This document shows positions 1 through 10,881 of a stretch of 64,000 bases of DNA, in pieces. The notes beneath the pieces were generated by a model that saw only the letters and a list, made by a program, of their open reading frames with translations, had not been told where the DNA came from and made no database searches. The stretch's first letter is position 1. The number at the start of each line of letters is the position of its first letter. Origin of the DNA: Auanema rhodensis (lineage: Eukaryota; Nematoda; Chromadorea; Rhabditida; Rhabditidae); NCBI GenBank assembly GCA_964057225.1, contig OZ059894.1, positions 20,862,476-20,926,475 of the forward strand, given 5' to 3'. Position numbers and translations under genes: made by a program.

Positions 1-3000
1 TGCTTCCAAAAACATTTTGACAAAAATTTTTTCGAAAAATTTCGAAATAATTTAGCAAAAAGTAGATGTTTTTAGATTCCATTTTTCAAGGCAAAGACGA
101 TGGACAATGGTATTTAACGAAAAAATTAATTCTTCAGGGTGAAAATCGAGGATATAAGTGTGAACTTATATCAGTTGATATCTCGGTGCATTTTCAAGCT
201 AGCGCAAATCTGATAACACAGAACGACGCAGCTTAAAAATCCGCATCGAATGCACTATACTACATTGAGAAACGCTTAATACAAAAATTAGTTATGATCG
301 TTTGAAAAATGATGCATTAGTGTATGTTGAGTTTCCATGTACACTCAACATTGCTTCCAAAAACATTTTGACAAAAATTTTTTCGAGAAATTTCAAAATA
401 ATTTAGCAAAAAGTAGATGTTTTTAGATTCCTTTTTTCAAGGCAAAGACGATGGACAATGTTATTCAACGAAAAAATTAATTCTTCAGGGTGAAAATCGA
501 GGATATAAGTGTGAACTTATATCAGTTGATATCTCGGTGCATTTTTAAGCCAGCTCAAATCTGATAACACAGATCGACGCAGCTTAAAAATCCGCATCGA
601 ATGCACTATACTACATTGAGAAACGCTTAATACAAAAACTAGTTATGATCGTTTGAAAAATGATGCATTAGTGTATGTTGAGTTTCCATGTACACTCAAC
701 ATTGCTTCCAAAAACATTTTGACAAAAATTTTTTCGAAAAATTTCAAAATAATTTAGCAAAAAGTAGATGTTTTTAGATTCCTTTTTTCAAGGCAAAGAC
801 GATGGACAATGTTATTCAACGAAAAAATTAATTCTTCAGGGTGAAAATCGAGGATATAAGTGTGAACTTATATCAGTTGATATCTCGGTGCATTTTTAAG
901 CTAGCGCAAATCTGATAACACAGATCGACGCAGCTTAAAAATCCGCATCGAATGCACTATACTACATTGAGAAACGCTCAATACAAAAATTAGTTATGAT
1001 CGTTTGAAAAATGATGCATTAGTGTATGTTGAGTTTCCATGTACACTCAACATTGCTTCCAAAAACATTTTGACAAAAATTTTTTCGAAAAATTTCAAAA
1101 TAATTTAGCAAAAAGTAGATGTTTTTATATTCCTTTTTTCAAGGCAAAGACGATGGACAATGTTATTCAACGAAAAAATTAATTCTTCAGGGTGAAAATC
1201 GAGGATATAAGTGTGAACTTATATCAGTTGATATCTCGGTGCATTTTTAAGCTAGCGCAAATCTGATAACACAGAACGACGCAGCTTAAAAATTCGCATC
1301 GAATGCACTATACTACATTGAGAAACGCTTGATACAAAAATTAGTTATGATCGTTTGAAAAATGATGCATTAGTGTATGTTGAGTTTCCATGTACACTCA
1401 ACATTGCTTCCAAAAACATTTTGACAAAAATTTTTTCGAAAAATTTCGAAATAATTTAGCAAAAAGTAGATGTTTTTAGATTCCATTTTTCAAGGCAAAG
1501 ACGATGGACAATGGTATTTAACGAAAAAATTAATTCTTCAGGGTGAAAATCGAGGATATAAGTGTGAACTTATATCAGTTGATATCTCGGTGCATTTTCA
1601 AGCTAGCGCAAATCTGATAACACAGAACGACGCAGCTTAAAAATCCGCATCGAATGCACTATACTACATTGAGAAACGCTTAATACAAAAATTAGTTATG
1701 ATCGTTTGAAAAATGATGCATTAGTGTATGTTGAGTTTCCATGTACACTCAACATTGCTTCCAAAAACATTTTGACAAAAATTTTTTCGAGAAATTTCAA
1801 AATAATTTAGCAAAAAGTAGATGTTTTTAGATTCCTTTTTTCAAGGCAAAGACGATGGACAATGTTATTCAACGAAAAAATTAATTCTTCAGGGTGAAAA
1901 TCGAGGATATAAGTGTGAACTTATATCAGTTGATATCTCGGTGCATTTTTAAGCTAGCGCAAATCTGATAACACAGAACGACGCAGCTTAAAAATCCGCA
2001 TCGAATGCACTATACTACATTGAGAAACGCTCAATACAAAAATTAGTTATGATCGTTTGAAAAATGATGCATTAGTGTATGTTGAGTTTCCATGTACACT
2101 CAACATTGCTTCCAAAAACATTTCGACAAAAATTTTTTCGAAAAATTTCAAAATAATTTAGCAAAAAGTAGATGTTTTTAGATTCCATTTTTCAAGGCAA
2201 AGACGATGGACAATGTTATTCAACGAAAAAATTGATTCTTCAGGGTGAAAATCGAGGATATAAGTGTGAACTTATATCAGTTGATATCTCGGTGCATTTT
2301 TAAGCTAGCGCAAATCTGATAACACAGAACGACGCAGCTTAAAAATTCGCATCGAATGCACTATACTACATATGGAAACGCTTAATACAAAAATTAGTTA
2401 TGATCGTTTGAAAAATGATGCTTTAGTGTATGTTGAGTTTCCATGTACACTCAACATTGCTTCCAAAAACATTTTGACAAAAATTTTTTCGAAAAATTTC
2501 GAAATAATTTAGCAAAAAGTAGATGTTTTTAGATTCCATTTTTCAAGGCAAAGACGATGGACAATGGTATTTAACGAAAAAATTAATTCTTCAGGGTGAA
2601 AATCGAGGATATAAGTGTGAACTTATATCAGTTGATATCTCGGTGCATTTTCAAGCTAGCGCAAATCTGATAACACAGAACGACGCAGCTTAAAAATCCG
2701 CATCGAATGCACTATACTACATTGAGAAACGCTTAATACAAAAATTAGTTATGATCGTTTGAAAAATGATGCATTAGTGTATGTTGAGTTTCCATGTACA
2801 CTCAACATTGCTTCCAAAAACATTTTGACAAAAATTTTTTCGAGAAATTTCAAAATAATTTAGCAAAAAGTAGATGTTTTTAGATTCCTTTTTTCAAGGC
2901 AAAGACGATGGACAATGTTATTCAACGAAAAAATTAATTCTTCAGGGTGAAAATCGAGGATATAAGTGTGAACTTATATCAGTTGATATCTCGGTGCATT

Positions 3001-4914
3001 TTTAAGCCAGCTCAAATCTGATAACACAGATCGACGCAGCTTAAAAATCCGCATCGAATGCACTATACTACATTGAGAAACGCTTAATACAAAAACTAGT
3101 TATGATCGTTTGAAAAATGATGCATTAGTGTATGTTGAGTTTCCATGTACACTCAACATTGCTTCCAAAAACATTTTGACAAAAATTTTTTCGAAAAATT
3201 TCAAAATAATTTAGCAAAAAGTAGATGTTTTTAGATTCCTTTTTTCAAGGCAAAGACGATGGACAATGTTATTCAACGAAAAAATTAATTCTTCAGGGTG
3301 AAAATCGAGGATATAAGTGTGAACTTATATCAGTTGATATCTCGGTGCATTTTTAAGCTAGCGCAAATCTGATAACACAGATCGACGCAGCTTAAAAATC
3401 CGCATCGAATGCACTATACTACATTGAGAAACGCTCAATACAAAAATTAGTTATGATCGTTTGAAAAATGATGCATTAGTGTATGTTGAGTTTCCATGTA
3501 CACTCAACATTGCTTCCAAAAACATTTTGACAAAAATTTTTTCGAAAAATTTCAAAATAATTTAGCAAAAAGTAGATGTTTTTATATTCCTTTTTTCAAG
3601 GCAAAGACGATGGACAATGTTATTCAACGAAAAAATTAATTCTTCAGGGTGAAAATCGAGGATATAAGTGTGAACTTATATCAGTTGATATCTCGGTGCA
3701 TTTTTAAGCTAGCGCAAATCTGATAACACAGAACGACGCAGCTTAAAAATTCGCATCGAATGCACTATACTACATTGAGAAACGCTTAATACAAAAATTA
3801 GTTATGATCGTTTGAAAAATGATGCATTAGTGTATGTTGAGTTTCCATGTACACTCAACATTGCTTCCAAAAACATTTTGACAAAAATTTTTTCGAGAAA
3901 TTTCAAAATAATTTAGCAAAAAGTAGATGTTTTTAGATTCCTTTTTTCAAGGCAAAGACGATGGACAATGTTATTCAACGAAAAAATTAATTCTTCAGGG
4001 TGAAAATCGAGGATATAAGTGTGAACTTATATCAGTTGATATCTCGGTGCATTTTTAAGCCAGCTCAAATCTGATAACACAGATCGACGCAGCTTAAAAA
4101 TCCGCATCGAATGCACTATACTACATTGAGAAACGCTTAATACAAAAATTAGTTATGATCGTTTGAAAAATGATGCATTAGTGTATGTTGAGTTTCCATG
4201 TACACTCAACATTGCTTCCAAAAACATTTTGACAAAAATTTTTTCGAAAAATTTCAAAATAATTTAGCAAAAAGTAGATGTTTTTAGATTCCTTTTTTCA
4301 AGGCAAAGACGATGGACAATGTTATTCAACGAAAAAATTAATTCTTCAGGGTGAAAATCGAGGATATAAGTGTGAACTTATATCAGTTGATATCTCGGTG
4401 CATTTTTAAGCTAGCGCAAATCTGATAACACAGATCGACGCAGCTTAAAAATCCGCATCGAATGCACTATACTACATTGAGAAACGCTCAATACAAAAAT
4501 TAGTTATGATCGTTTGAAAAATGATGCATTAGTGTATGTTGAGTTTCCATGTACACTCAACATTGCTTCCAAAAACATTTTGACAAAAATTTTTTCGAGA
4601 AATTTCAAAATAATTTAGCAAAAAGTAGATGTTTTTAGATTCCTTTTTTCAAGGCAAAGACGATGGACAATGTAATTCAACAAAAAAATTAATTCTTCAG
4701 GGTGAAAATCGAGGATATAAGTGTGAACTTATATCAGTTGATATCTCGGTGCATTTTTAAGCTAGCGCAAATCTGATAACACAGATCGACGCAACTTAAA
4801 AATCCGCATCGAATGCACTATACTACATTGAGAAACGCTTAATACAAAAATTAGTTATGATCGTTTGAAAAATGATGCATTAGTGTATGTTGAGTTTCCA
4901 TGTACACTCAACAT
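1..4914. repeat. Opening HOR: 4-monomer block repeated at 7-monomer offset
   Basis: Units 1-1404 recur as 2458-3861, an offset of 2457 bp (7 monomers), with the same linked private variants. Unit 1 has TGGTATTTAAC. Unit 2 has GAGAAATTT, AAGCCAGCTC and AAAAACTAG. Unit 3 has CGCTCAATAC. Unit 4 has TTTTTATATTCC with AACGACG and ATTCGC. The unit-1 form also occurs at 1405. Units 2 and 3 recur again at 3862-4563, 1053 bp after their second appearance, so a 3-monomer duplication lies inside the longer one. The unit at 4564 has the private changes TGTAATTCAACA. Confidence 0.85.
2107..2457. repeat. Monomer with several private changes
   Basis: This 351-bp copy has private or rare variants. These are T17C (CATTTCGAC), TATGG in place of TTGAG at 2371-2375 and TTTAG in place of ATTAG near 2422, together with G128 and A223/T241. 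The TATGG change equals one inserted and one deleted A four bases apart, so length is unchanged and phase is kept. Confidence 0.8.
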
Positions 4915-5616
4915 TGCTTCCAAAAACATTTTGACAAAAATTTTTTCGAAAAATTTCGAAATAATTTAGCAAAAAGTAGATGTTTTTAGATTCCATTTTT
5001 CAAGGCAAAGACGATGGACAATGGTATTTAACGAAAAAATTAATTCTTCAGGGTGAAAATCGAGGATATAAGTGTGAACTTATATCAGTTGATATCTCGG
5101 TGCATTTTCAAGCTAGCACAAATCTGATAACACAGAACGACGCAGCTTAAAAATCCGCATAGAATGCACTATACTACATTGAGAAACGCTTAATACAAAA
5201 ATTAGTTATGATCGTTTGAAAAATGATGCATTAGTGTATGTTGAGTTTCCATGTACACTCAACATTGCTTCCAAAAACATTTTGACAAAAATTTTTTCGA
5301 AAAATTTCGAAATAATTTAGCAAAAAGTAGATGTTTTTAGATTCCATTTTTCAAGGCAAAGACGATGGACAATGGTATTTAACGAAAAAATTAATTCTTC
5401 AGGGTGAAAATCGAGGATATAAGTGTGAACTTATATCAGTTGATATCTCGGTGCATTTTCAAGCTAGCACAAATTTGATAACACAGAACGACGCAGCTTA
5501 AAAATCCGCATAGAATGCACTATACTACATTGAGAAACGCTTAATACAAAAATTAGTTATGATCGTTTGAAAAATGATGCATTAGTGTATGTTGAGTTTC
5601 CATGTACACTCAACAT
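4915..5616. repeat. Tandem pair of monomers with shared private variants
   Basis: Two adjacent units both carry the TGGTATTTAAC and C195 form of the unit at base 1, plus G204A (CTAGCACAAA) and C247A (GCATAGAATG). I see those last two changes nowhere else. The second unit adds C210T. This is a recent single-monomer tandem duplication of 351 bp. Confidence 0.85.
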
Positions 5617-7020
5617 TGCTTCCAAAAACATTTTGACAAAAATTTTTTCGAGAAATTTCAAAATAATTTAGCAAAAAGTAGATGTTTTTAGATTCCTTTT
5701 TTCAAGGCAAAGACGATGGACAATGTTATTCAACGAAAAAATTAATTCTTCAGGGTGAAAATCGAGGATATAAGTGTGAACTTATATCAGTTGATATCTC
5801 GGTGCATTTTTAAGCTAGCTCAAATCTGATAACACAGATCGACGCAGCTTAAAAATCCGCATCGAATGCACTATACTACATTGAGAAACGCTTAATACAA
5901 AAATTAGTTATGATCGTTTGAAAAATGATGCATTAGTGTATGTTGAGTTTCCATGTACACTCAACATTGCTTCCAAAAACATTTTGACAAAAATGTTTTC
6001 GAAAAATTTCAAAATAATTTAGCAAAAAGTAGATGTTTTTAGATTCCTTTTTTCAAGGAAAAGACGATGGACAATGTTATTCAACGAAAAAATTAATTCT
6101 TCAGGGTGAAAATCGAGGATATAAGTGTGAACTTATATCAGTTGATATCTCGGTGCATTTTTAAGCTAGCGCTAATCTGATAACACAGATCGACGCAGCT
6201 TAAAAATCCGCATCGAATGCACTATACTACATTGAGAAACGCTTAATACAAAAATTAGTTATGATCGTTTGAAAAATGATGCATTAGTGTATGTTGAGTT
6301 TCCATGTACACTCAACATTGCTTCCAAAAACATTTTGACAAAAATTTTTTCGAAAAATTTCAAAATAATTTAGCAAAAAGTAGATGTTTTTAGATTCCTT
6401 TTTTCAAGGCAAAGACGATGGACAAAGTTATTCAACGAAAAAATTAATTCTTCAGGGTTAAAATCGAGGATATAAGTGTAAACTTATATCAGTTGATATC
6501 TCGGTGCATTTTTAAGCTAGCGCAAATCTGATAACACAGAACGACGCAGCTTAAAAATTCGCATCGAATGCACTATACTACATTGAGAAACGCTTAATAC
6601 AAAAATTAGTTATGATCGTTTGAAAAATGATGCATTAGTGTATGTTGAGTTTCCATGTACACTCAACATTGCTTCCAAAAACATTTTGACAAAAATTTTT
6701 TCGAAAAATTTCAAAATAATTTAGCAAAAAGTAGATGTTTTTAGATTCCTTTTTTCAAGGCAAAGACGATGGACAATGTTATTCAACGAAAAAATTAATT
6801 CTTCAGGGTGAAAATCGAGGATATAAGTGTGAACTTATATCAGTTGATATCTCGGTGCATTTTTAAGCTAGCGCAAATCTGATAACACAGATCGACGCAA
6901 CTTAAAAATCCGCATCGAATGCACTATACTACATTGAGAAACGCTTAATACAAAAATTAGTTATGATCGTTTGAAAAATGATGCATTAGTGTATGTTGAG
7001 TTTCCATGTACACTCAACAT
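5617..7020. repeat. Four mixed class B and E-like monomers
   Basis: The unit at 5617 is class E with AGCTCAAAT. The unit at 5968 has AAAATGTTTTCG, CAAGGAAAAGACG and GCGCTAATC. The unit at 6319 has GACAAAGTTATTC and CAGGGTTAAAATC with class N right-half variants (A223, T241). The unit at 6670 is plain class B. I see no clear higher-order period here. Confidence 0.7.
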
Positions 7021-9477
7021 TGCTTCCAAAAACATTTTGACAAAAATTTTTTCGAAAAATTTCAAAATAATTTAGCAAAAAGTAGATGTTTTTAGATTCC
7101 ATTTTTTAAGGCAAAGACGATGGACAATGTTATTCAACGAAAAAATTGATTCTTCAGGGTGAAAATCGAAGATATAAGTGTAAACTTATATCAGTTGATA
7201 TCTCGGTGCATTTTTAAGCTAGCGCAAATCTGATAACACAGAACGACGCAGCTTAAAAATTCGCATCGAATGCACTATACTACATTGAGAAACGCTTAAT
7301 ACAAAAATTAGTTATGATCGTTTGAAAAATGATGCATTAGTGTATGTTGAGTTTCCATGTACACTCAACATTGCTTCCAAAAACATTTTGACAAAAATTT
7401 TTTCGAAAAATTTCGATATAATTTAGCAAAAAGTAGATGTTTTTAGATTCCATTTTTCAAAGCAAAGACGATGGACAATGTTATTCAACGAAAAAATTAA
7501 TTCTTCAGGGTGAAAATCGAGGATATAAGTGTGAACTTATATCAGTTGATATCTCGGTGCATTTTTAAGCTAGCGCAAATCTGATAACACAGATCGACGC
7601 AGCTTCAAAATCCGCATCGAATGCACTATACTACATTGAGAAACGCTTAATACAAAAATTAGTTATGATCGTTTGAAAAATGATGCATTAGTGTATGTTG
7701 AGTTTCCATGTACACTCAACATTGCTTCCAAAAACATTTTGACAAAAATTTTTTCGAGAAATTTCAAAATAATTTAGCAAAAAGTAGATGTTTTTAGATT
7801 CCTTTTTTCAAGGCAAAGACGATGGACAATGTTATTCAACGAAAAAATTAATTCTTCAGGGTGAAAATCGAGGATATAAGTGTGAACTTATATCAGTTGA
7901 TATCTCGGTGCATTTTTAAGCTAGCGCAAATCTGATAACACAGATCGACGCAGCTTCAAAATCCGCATCGAATGCACTATACTACATTGAGAAACGCTTA
8001 ATACAAAAATTAGTTATGATCGTTTGAAAAATGATGCATTAGTGTATGTTGAGTTTCCATGTACACTCAACATTGCTTCCAAAAACATTTTGACAAAAAT
8101 TTTTTCGAAAAATTTCAAAATAATTTAGCAAAAAGTAGATGTTTTTAGATTCCTTTTTTCAAGGCAAAGACGATGGACAATGTTATTCAACGAAAAAATT
8201 AATTCTGCAGGGTGAAAATCGAGGATATAAGTGTGAACTTATATCAGTTGATATCTCGGTGCATTTTTAAGCTAGCGCAAATCTGATAACACAGATCGAC
8301 GCAACTTAAAAATCCGCATCGAATGCACTACACTACATTGAGAAACGCTTAATACAAAAATTAGTTATGATCGTTTGAAAAATGATGCATTAGTGTATGT
8401 TGAGTTTCCATGTACACTCAACATTGCTTCCAAAAACATTTTGACAAAAATTTTTTCGAAAAATTTCGAAATAATTTAGCAAAAAGTAGATGTTTTTAGA
8501 TTCCATTTTTCAAAGCAAAGACGATGGACAATGTTATTCAACGAAAAAATTAATTCTTCAGGGTGAAAATCGAGGATATAAGTGTGAACTTATATCAGTT
8601 GATATCTCGGTGCATTTTTAAGCTAGCGCAAATCTGATAACACAGATCGACGCAACTTAAAAATCCGCATCGAATGCACTATACTACATTGAGAAACGCT
8701 TAATACAAAAATTAGTTATGATCGTTTGAAAAATGATGCATTAGTGTATGTTCAGTTTCCATGTACACTCAACATTGCTTCCAAAAACATTTTGACAAAA
8801 ATTTTTTCGAAAAATTTCAAAATAATTTAGCAAAAAGTAGATGTTTTTAGATTCCTTTTTTCAAGGCAAAGACGATGGACAATGTTATTCAACGAAAAAA
8901 TTAATTCTTCAGGGTGAAAATCGAGGATATAAGTGTGAACTTATATCAGTTGATATCTCGGTGCATTTTTAAGCTAGCGCAAATCTGATAACACAGATCG
9001 ACGCAACTTAAAAATCCGCATCGAATGCACTATACTACATTGAGAAACGCTTAATACAAAAATTAGTTATGATCGTTTGAAAAATGATGCATTAGTGTAT
9101 GTTGAGTTTCCATGTACACTCAACATTGCTTCCAAAAACATTTTGACAAAAATTTTTTCGAAAAATTTCAAAATAATTTAGCAAAAAGTAGATGTTTTTA
9201 GATTCCATTTTTTAAGGCAAAGACGATGGACAATGTTATTCAACGAAAAAATTGATTCTTCAGGGTGAAAATCGAAGATATAAGTGTAAACTTATATCAG
9301 TTGATATCTCGGTGCATTTTTAAGCTAGCGCAAATCTGATAACACAGAACGACGCAGCTTAAAAATTCGCATCGAATGCACTATACTACATTGAGAAACG
9401 CTTAATACAAAAATTAGTTATGATCGTTTGAAAAATGATGCATTAGTGTATGTTGAGTTTCCATGTACACTCAACAT
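7021..9477. repeat. Seven-monomer block, copy 1 (paired with 15445-17900)
   Basis: The ordered variants are as follows. Unit 1 is class N with CATTTTTTAAGG and CGAAGATATAAG. Unit 2 has TTTCGATATAA, TTCAAAGCAAAG and CTTCAAAATCC. Unit 3 is class E with CTTCAAAATCC. Unit 4 has TTCTGCAGGG (gaining a PstI-type site) and CACTACACTAC. Unit 5 has TTCAAAGC and GTTCAG. Unit 6 is class B. Unit 7 is class N again. The same order recurs 8424 bp downstream, which shows duplication of the block as a unit. Confidence 0.88.
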
Positions 9478-9828
9478 TGCTTCCAAAAACATTTTGACAA
9501 AAATTTTTTCGAAAAATTTCAAAATAATTTAGCAAAAAGTAGATGTTTTTAGATTCCATTTTTTAAGGCAAAGACGATGGACAATGTTATTCAACGAAAA
9601 AATTGATTCTTCAGGGTGAAAATCGAAGATATAAGTGTAAACTTATATCAGTTGATATCTCGGTGCATTTTTAAGCTAACGCAAATCTGATAACACAGAT
9701 CGACGCAACTTAAAAATCCGCATCGAATGCACTATACTACATTGAGAAACGCTTAATACAAAAATTAGTTATGATCGTTTGAAAAATGATGCATTAGTGT
9801 ATGTTGAGTTTCCTTGTACACTCAACAT
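9478..9828. repeat. Chimeric monomer, class N left half and class B right half
   Basis: The left half matches the preceding unit (CATTTTTTAAGG, G128, CGAAGAT, A162). The right half has T223, A231 and C241 as in class B. The switch lies between monomer positions 162 and 223 (9639-9700). Private changes are CTAACGC and TCCTTGTAC. It lies at the right end of the seven-monomer block and is probably a recombination junction. Confidence 0.75.
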
Positions 9829-10179
9829 TGCTTCCAAAAACATTTTGACAAAAATTTTTTCGAGAAATTTCAAAATAATTTAGCAAAAAGTAGATGTTTT
9901 TAGATTCCATTTTTCAAGGCAAAGACGATGGACAATGTTATTCAACGAAAAAATTGATTCTTCAGGGTGAAAATCGAGGATATAAGTGTGAACTTATATC
10001 AGTTGATATCTCGGTGCATTTTTAAGCTAGCGCAAATCTGATAACACAGATCGACGCAGCTTAAAAATCCGCATCGAATGCACTATACTACATTGAGAAA
10101 CGCTTAATACAAAAATTAGTTATGATCGTTTGAAAAATGATGCATTAGTGTATGTTGAGTTTCCATGTACACTCAACAT

Positions 10180-10530
10180 TGCTTCCAAAAACATTTTGAC
10201 AAAAATTTTTTCGAAAAATTTCAAAATAATTTAGCAAAAAGTAGATGTTTTTAGATTCCTTTTTTCAAGGCAAAGACGATGGACAATGTTATTCAACGAA
10301 AAAATTAATTCTTCAGGGTGAAAATCGAGGATATAAGTGTGAACTTATATCAGTTGATATCTCGGTGCATTTTTAAGCTAGCGCAAATCTGATAACACAG
10401 ATCGACGCAACTTAAAAATCCGCATCGAATGCACTATACTACATTGAGAAACGCTTAATACAAAAATTAGTTATGATCGTTTGAAAAATGATGCATTAGT
10501 GTATGTTGAGTTTCCATGTACACTCAACAT
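10180..10530. repeat. Representative class B monomer (351 bp)
   Basis: This is a typical class B unit. It has A36, A44, T81 (CCTTTTTTCAAGG), A128 (ATTAAT, an AseI-type site), T195, T223, A231 (GACGCAACTT), C241 and T277. Class B alternates with class A through much of the array. Sub-variants of B carry C94 (GGCACAGAC), A214 (CTGAAAACAC) or A27 (ACAAAAAATTTTT) and mark separate local amplifications. Monomer position 1 is defined here as base 1 of the window. Confidence 0.85.
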
Positions 10531-10680
10531 TGCTTCCAAAAACATTTTGACAAAAATTTTTTCGAAAAATTTCAAAATAATTTAGCAAAAAGTAGATGTT
10601 TTTAGATTCCATTTTTCAAGGCAAAGACGATGGACAATGTTATTCAACGAAAAAATTGATTCTTCAGGGTGAAAATCGAG

Positions 10681-10702
10681 GATATAAGTGTGAACTTATA
10701 TC
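10681..10702. other. Inverted repeat 1: perfect 9-bp stem, 4-base loop
   Basis: Monomer positions 151-159 (GATATAAGT) are the exact reverse complement of 164-172 (ACTTATATC), separated by the loop GTGA (160-163). It recurs once per monomer. The common G162A variant of class N lies in the loop and leaves the stem intact. Scattered copies break one pair: T166A near 45093, 47199 and 50708; T155A at 54910 and 56665; T159G at 26132 and 29993; T166C in the diverged island. Such stems can extrude as cruciforms in supercoiled DNA or fold in a transcript. Function is inference. Confidence 0.85.
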
Positions 10703-10719
10703 AGTTGATATCTCGGTGC

Positions 10720-10770
10720 ATTTTTAAGCTAGCGCAAATCTGATAACACAGATCGACGCAGCTTAAAAAT
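10720..10770. other. Inverted repeat 2: 11-bp outer stem with nested inner stems
   Basis: Monomer positions 190-200 (ATTTTTAAGCT) pair perfectly with 230-240 (AGCTTAAAAAT) in this class A copy. Inside, 202-204 (GCG) can pair with 227-229 (CGC), and 208-212 (ATCTG) with 219-223 (CAGAT), around a 6-base loop. That makes an interrupted 51-base hairpin. Several class-defining sites fall in it: 195, 203, 223, 231 and 235. Class B (A231), class C (C235) and the C195 or A195 copies each carry one outer-stem mismatch, and I saw no compensating change. A perfect stem is therefore a property of some classes, not of the family. Confidence 0.8.
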
Positions 10771-10853
10771 CCGCATCGAATGCACTATACTACATTGAGA
10801 AACGCTTAATACAAAAATTAGTTATGATCGTTTGAAAAATGATGCATTAGTGT

Positions 10854-10881
10854 ATGTTGAGTTTCCATGTACACTCAACAT
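10854..10881. other. Inverted repeat 3: perfect 9-bp stem, 10-base loop
   Basis: Monomer positions 324-332 (ATGTTGAGT) are the exact reverse complement of 343-351 (ACTCAACAT), with a 10-base spacer. The right arm ends exactly where the next unit, as phased here, begins. G329C (TTCAG) breaks one pair in a few copies, for example at 8752, 13667, 15071, 17176 and 25250. The diverged island breaks a different pair (C349A). No compensating changes were seen. Confidence 0.85.

Larger units (their letters stand above)
10531..10881. repeat. Representative class A monomer (351 bp)
   Basis: This is a typical class A unit. It has A36, A44, A81 (CCATTTTTCAAGG), G128 (ATTGAT, losing the AseI-type site), T195, T223, G231 (GACGCAGCTT), A235, C241 and T277. 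Sub-variants carry T203 (CTAGTGC), A195 with T203 (TTTTAAAGCTAGTGC) or C195. With the preceding class B unit it forms the 702-bp dimer. All three inverted repeats of the monomer are intact in this copy, and their coordinates are given separately. Confidence 0.85.

Noticed and set aside
151-182. Promoter or riboswitch in the TATAAG and hairpin region
   Set aside because: The TATA-like string is part of inverted repeat 1. There is no gene downstream and no conserved aptamer core that I recognise.
66-236. A short open frame in each monomer, from ATG at monomer position 66 to TAA at 195 (43 residues) or, in C195 copies, to TAA at 234 (56 residues)
   Set aside because: It is under 60 codons and is opened or shortened by common variants. 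Class-defining changes within it alter residues freely, and the frame is closed by stops on both sides in every unit. It recurs only because the DNA is tandem.
205-260. Hammerhead ribozyme, because some satellites encode one and CTGATAA resembles its core CTGATGA
   Set aside because: The core base is wrong (A for G) in the copies I read, and no GAAA box in the right place with matching stems was seen. The opposite strand has no CTGATGA.
1-351. CENP-B box
   Set aside because: No match to the TTCG....A..CGGG pattern on either strand. The CCCG in the diverged island lacks the other required bases.
1-351. Monomer built from two diverged half-units of about 175 bp
   Set aside because: I compared the halves by eye and found only short A/T-rich resemblances, not a consistent alignment.
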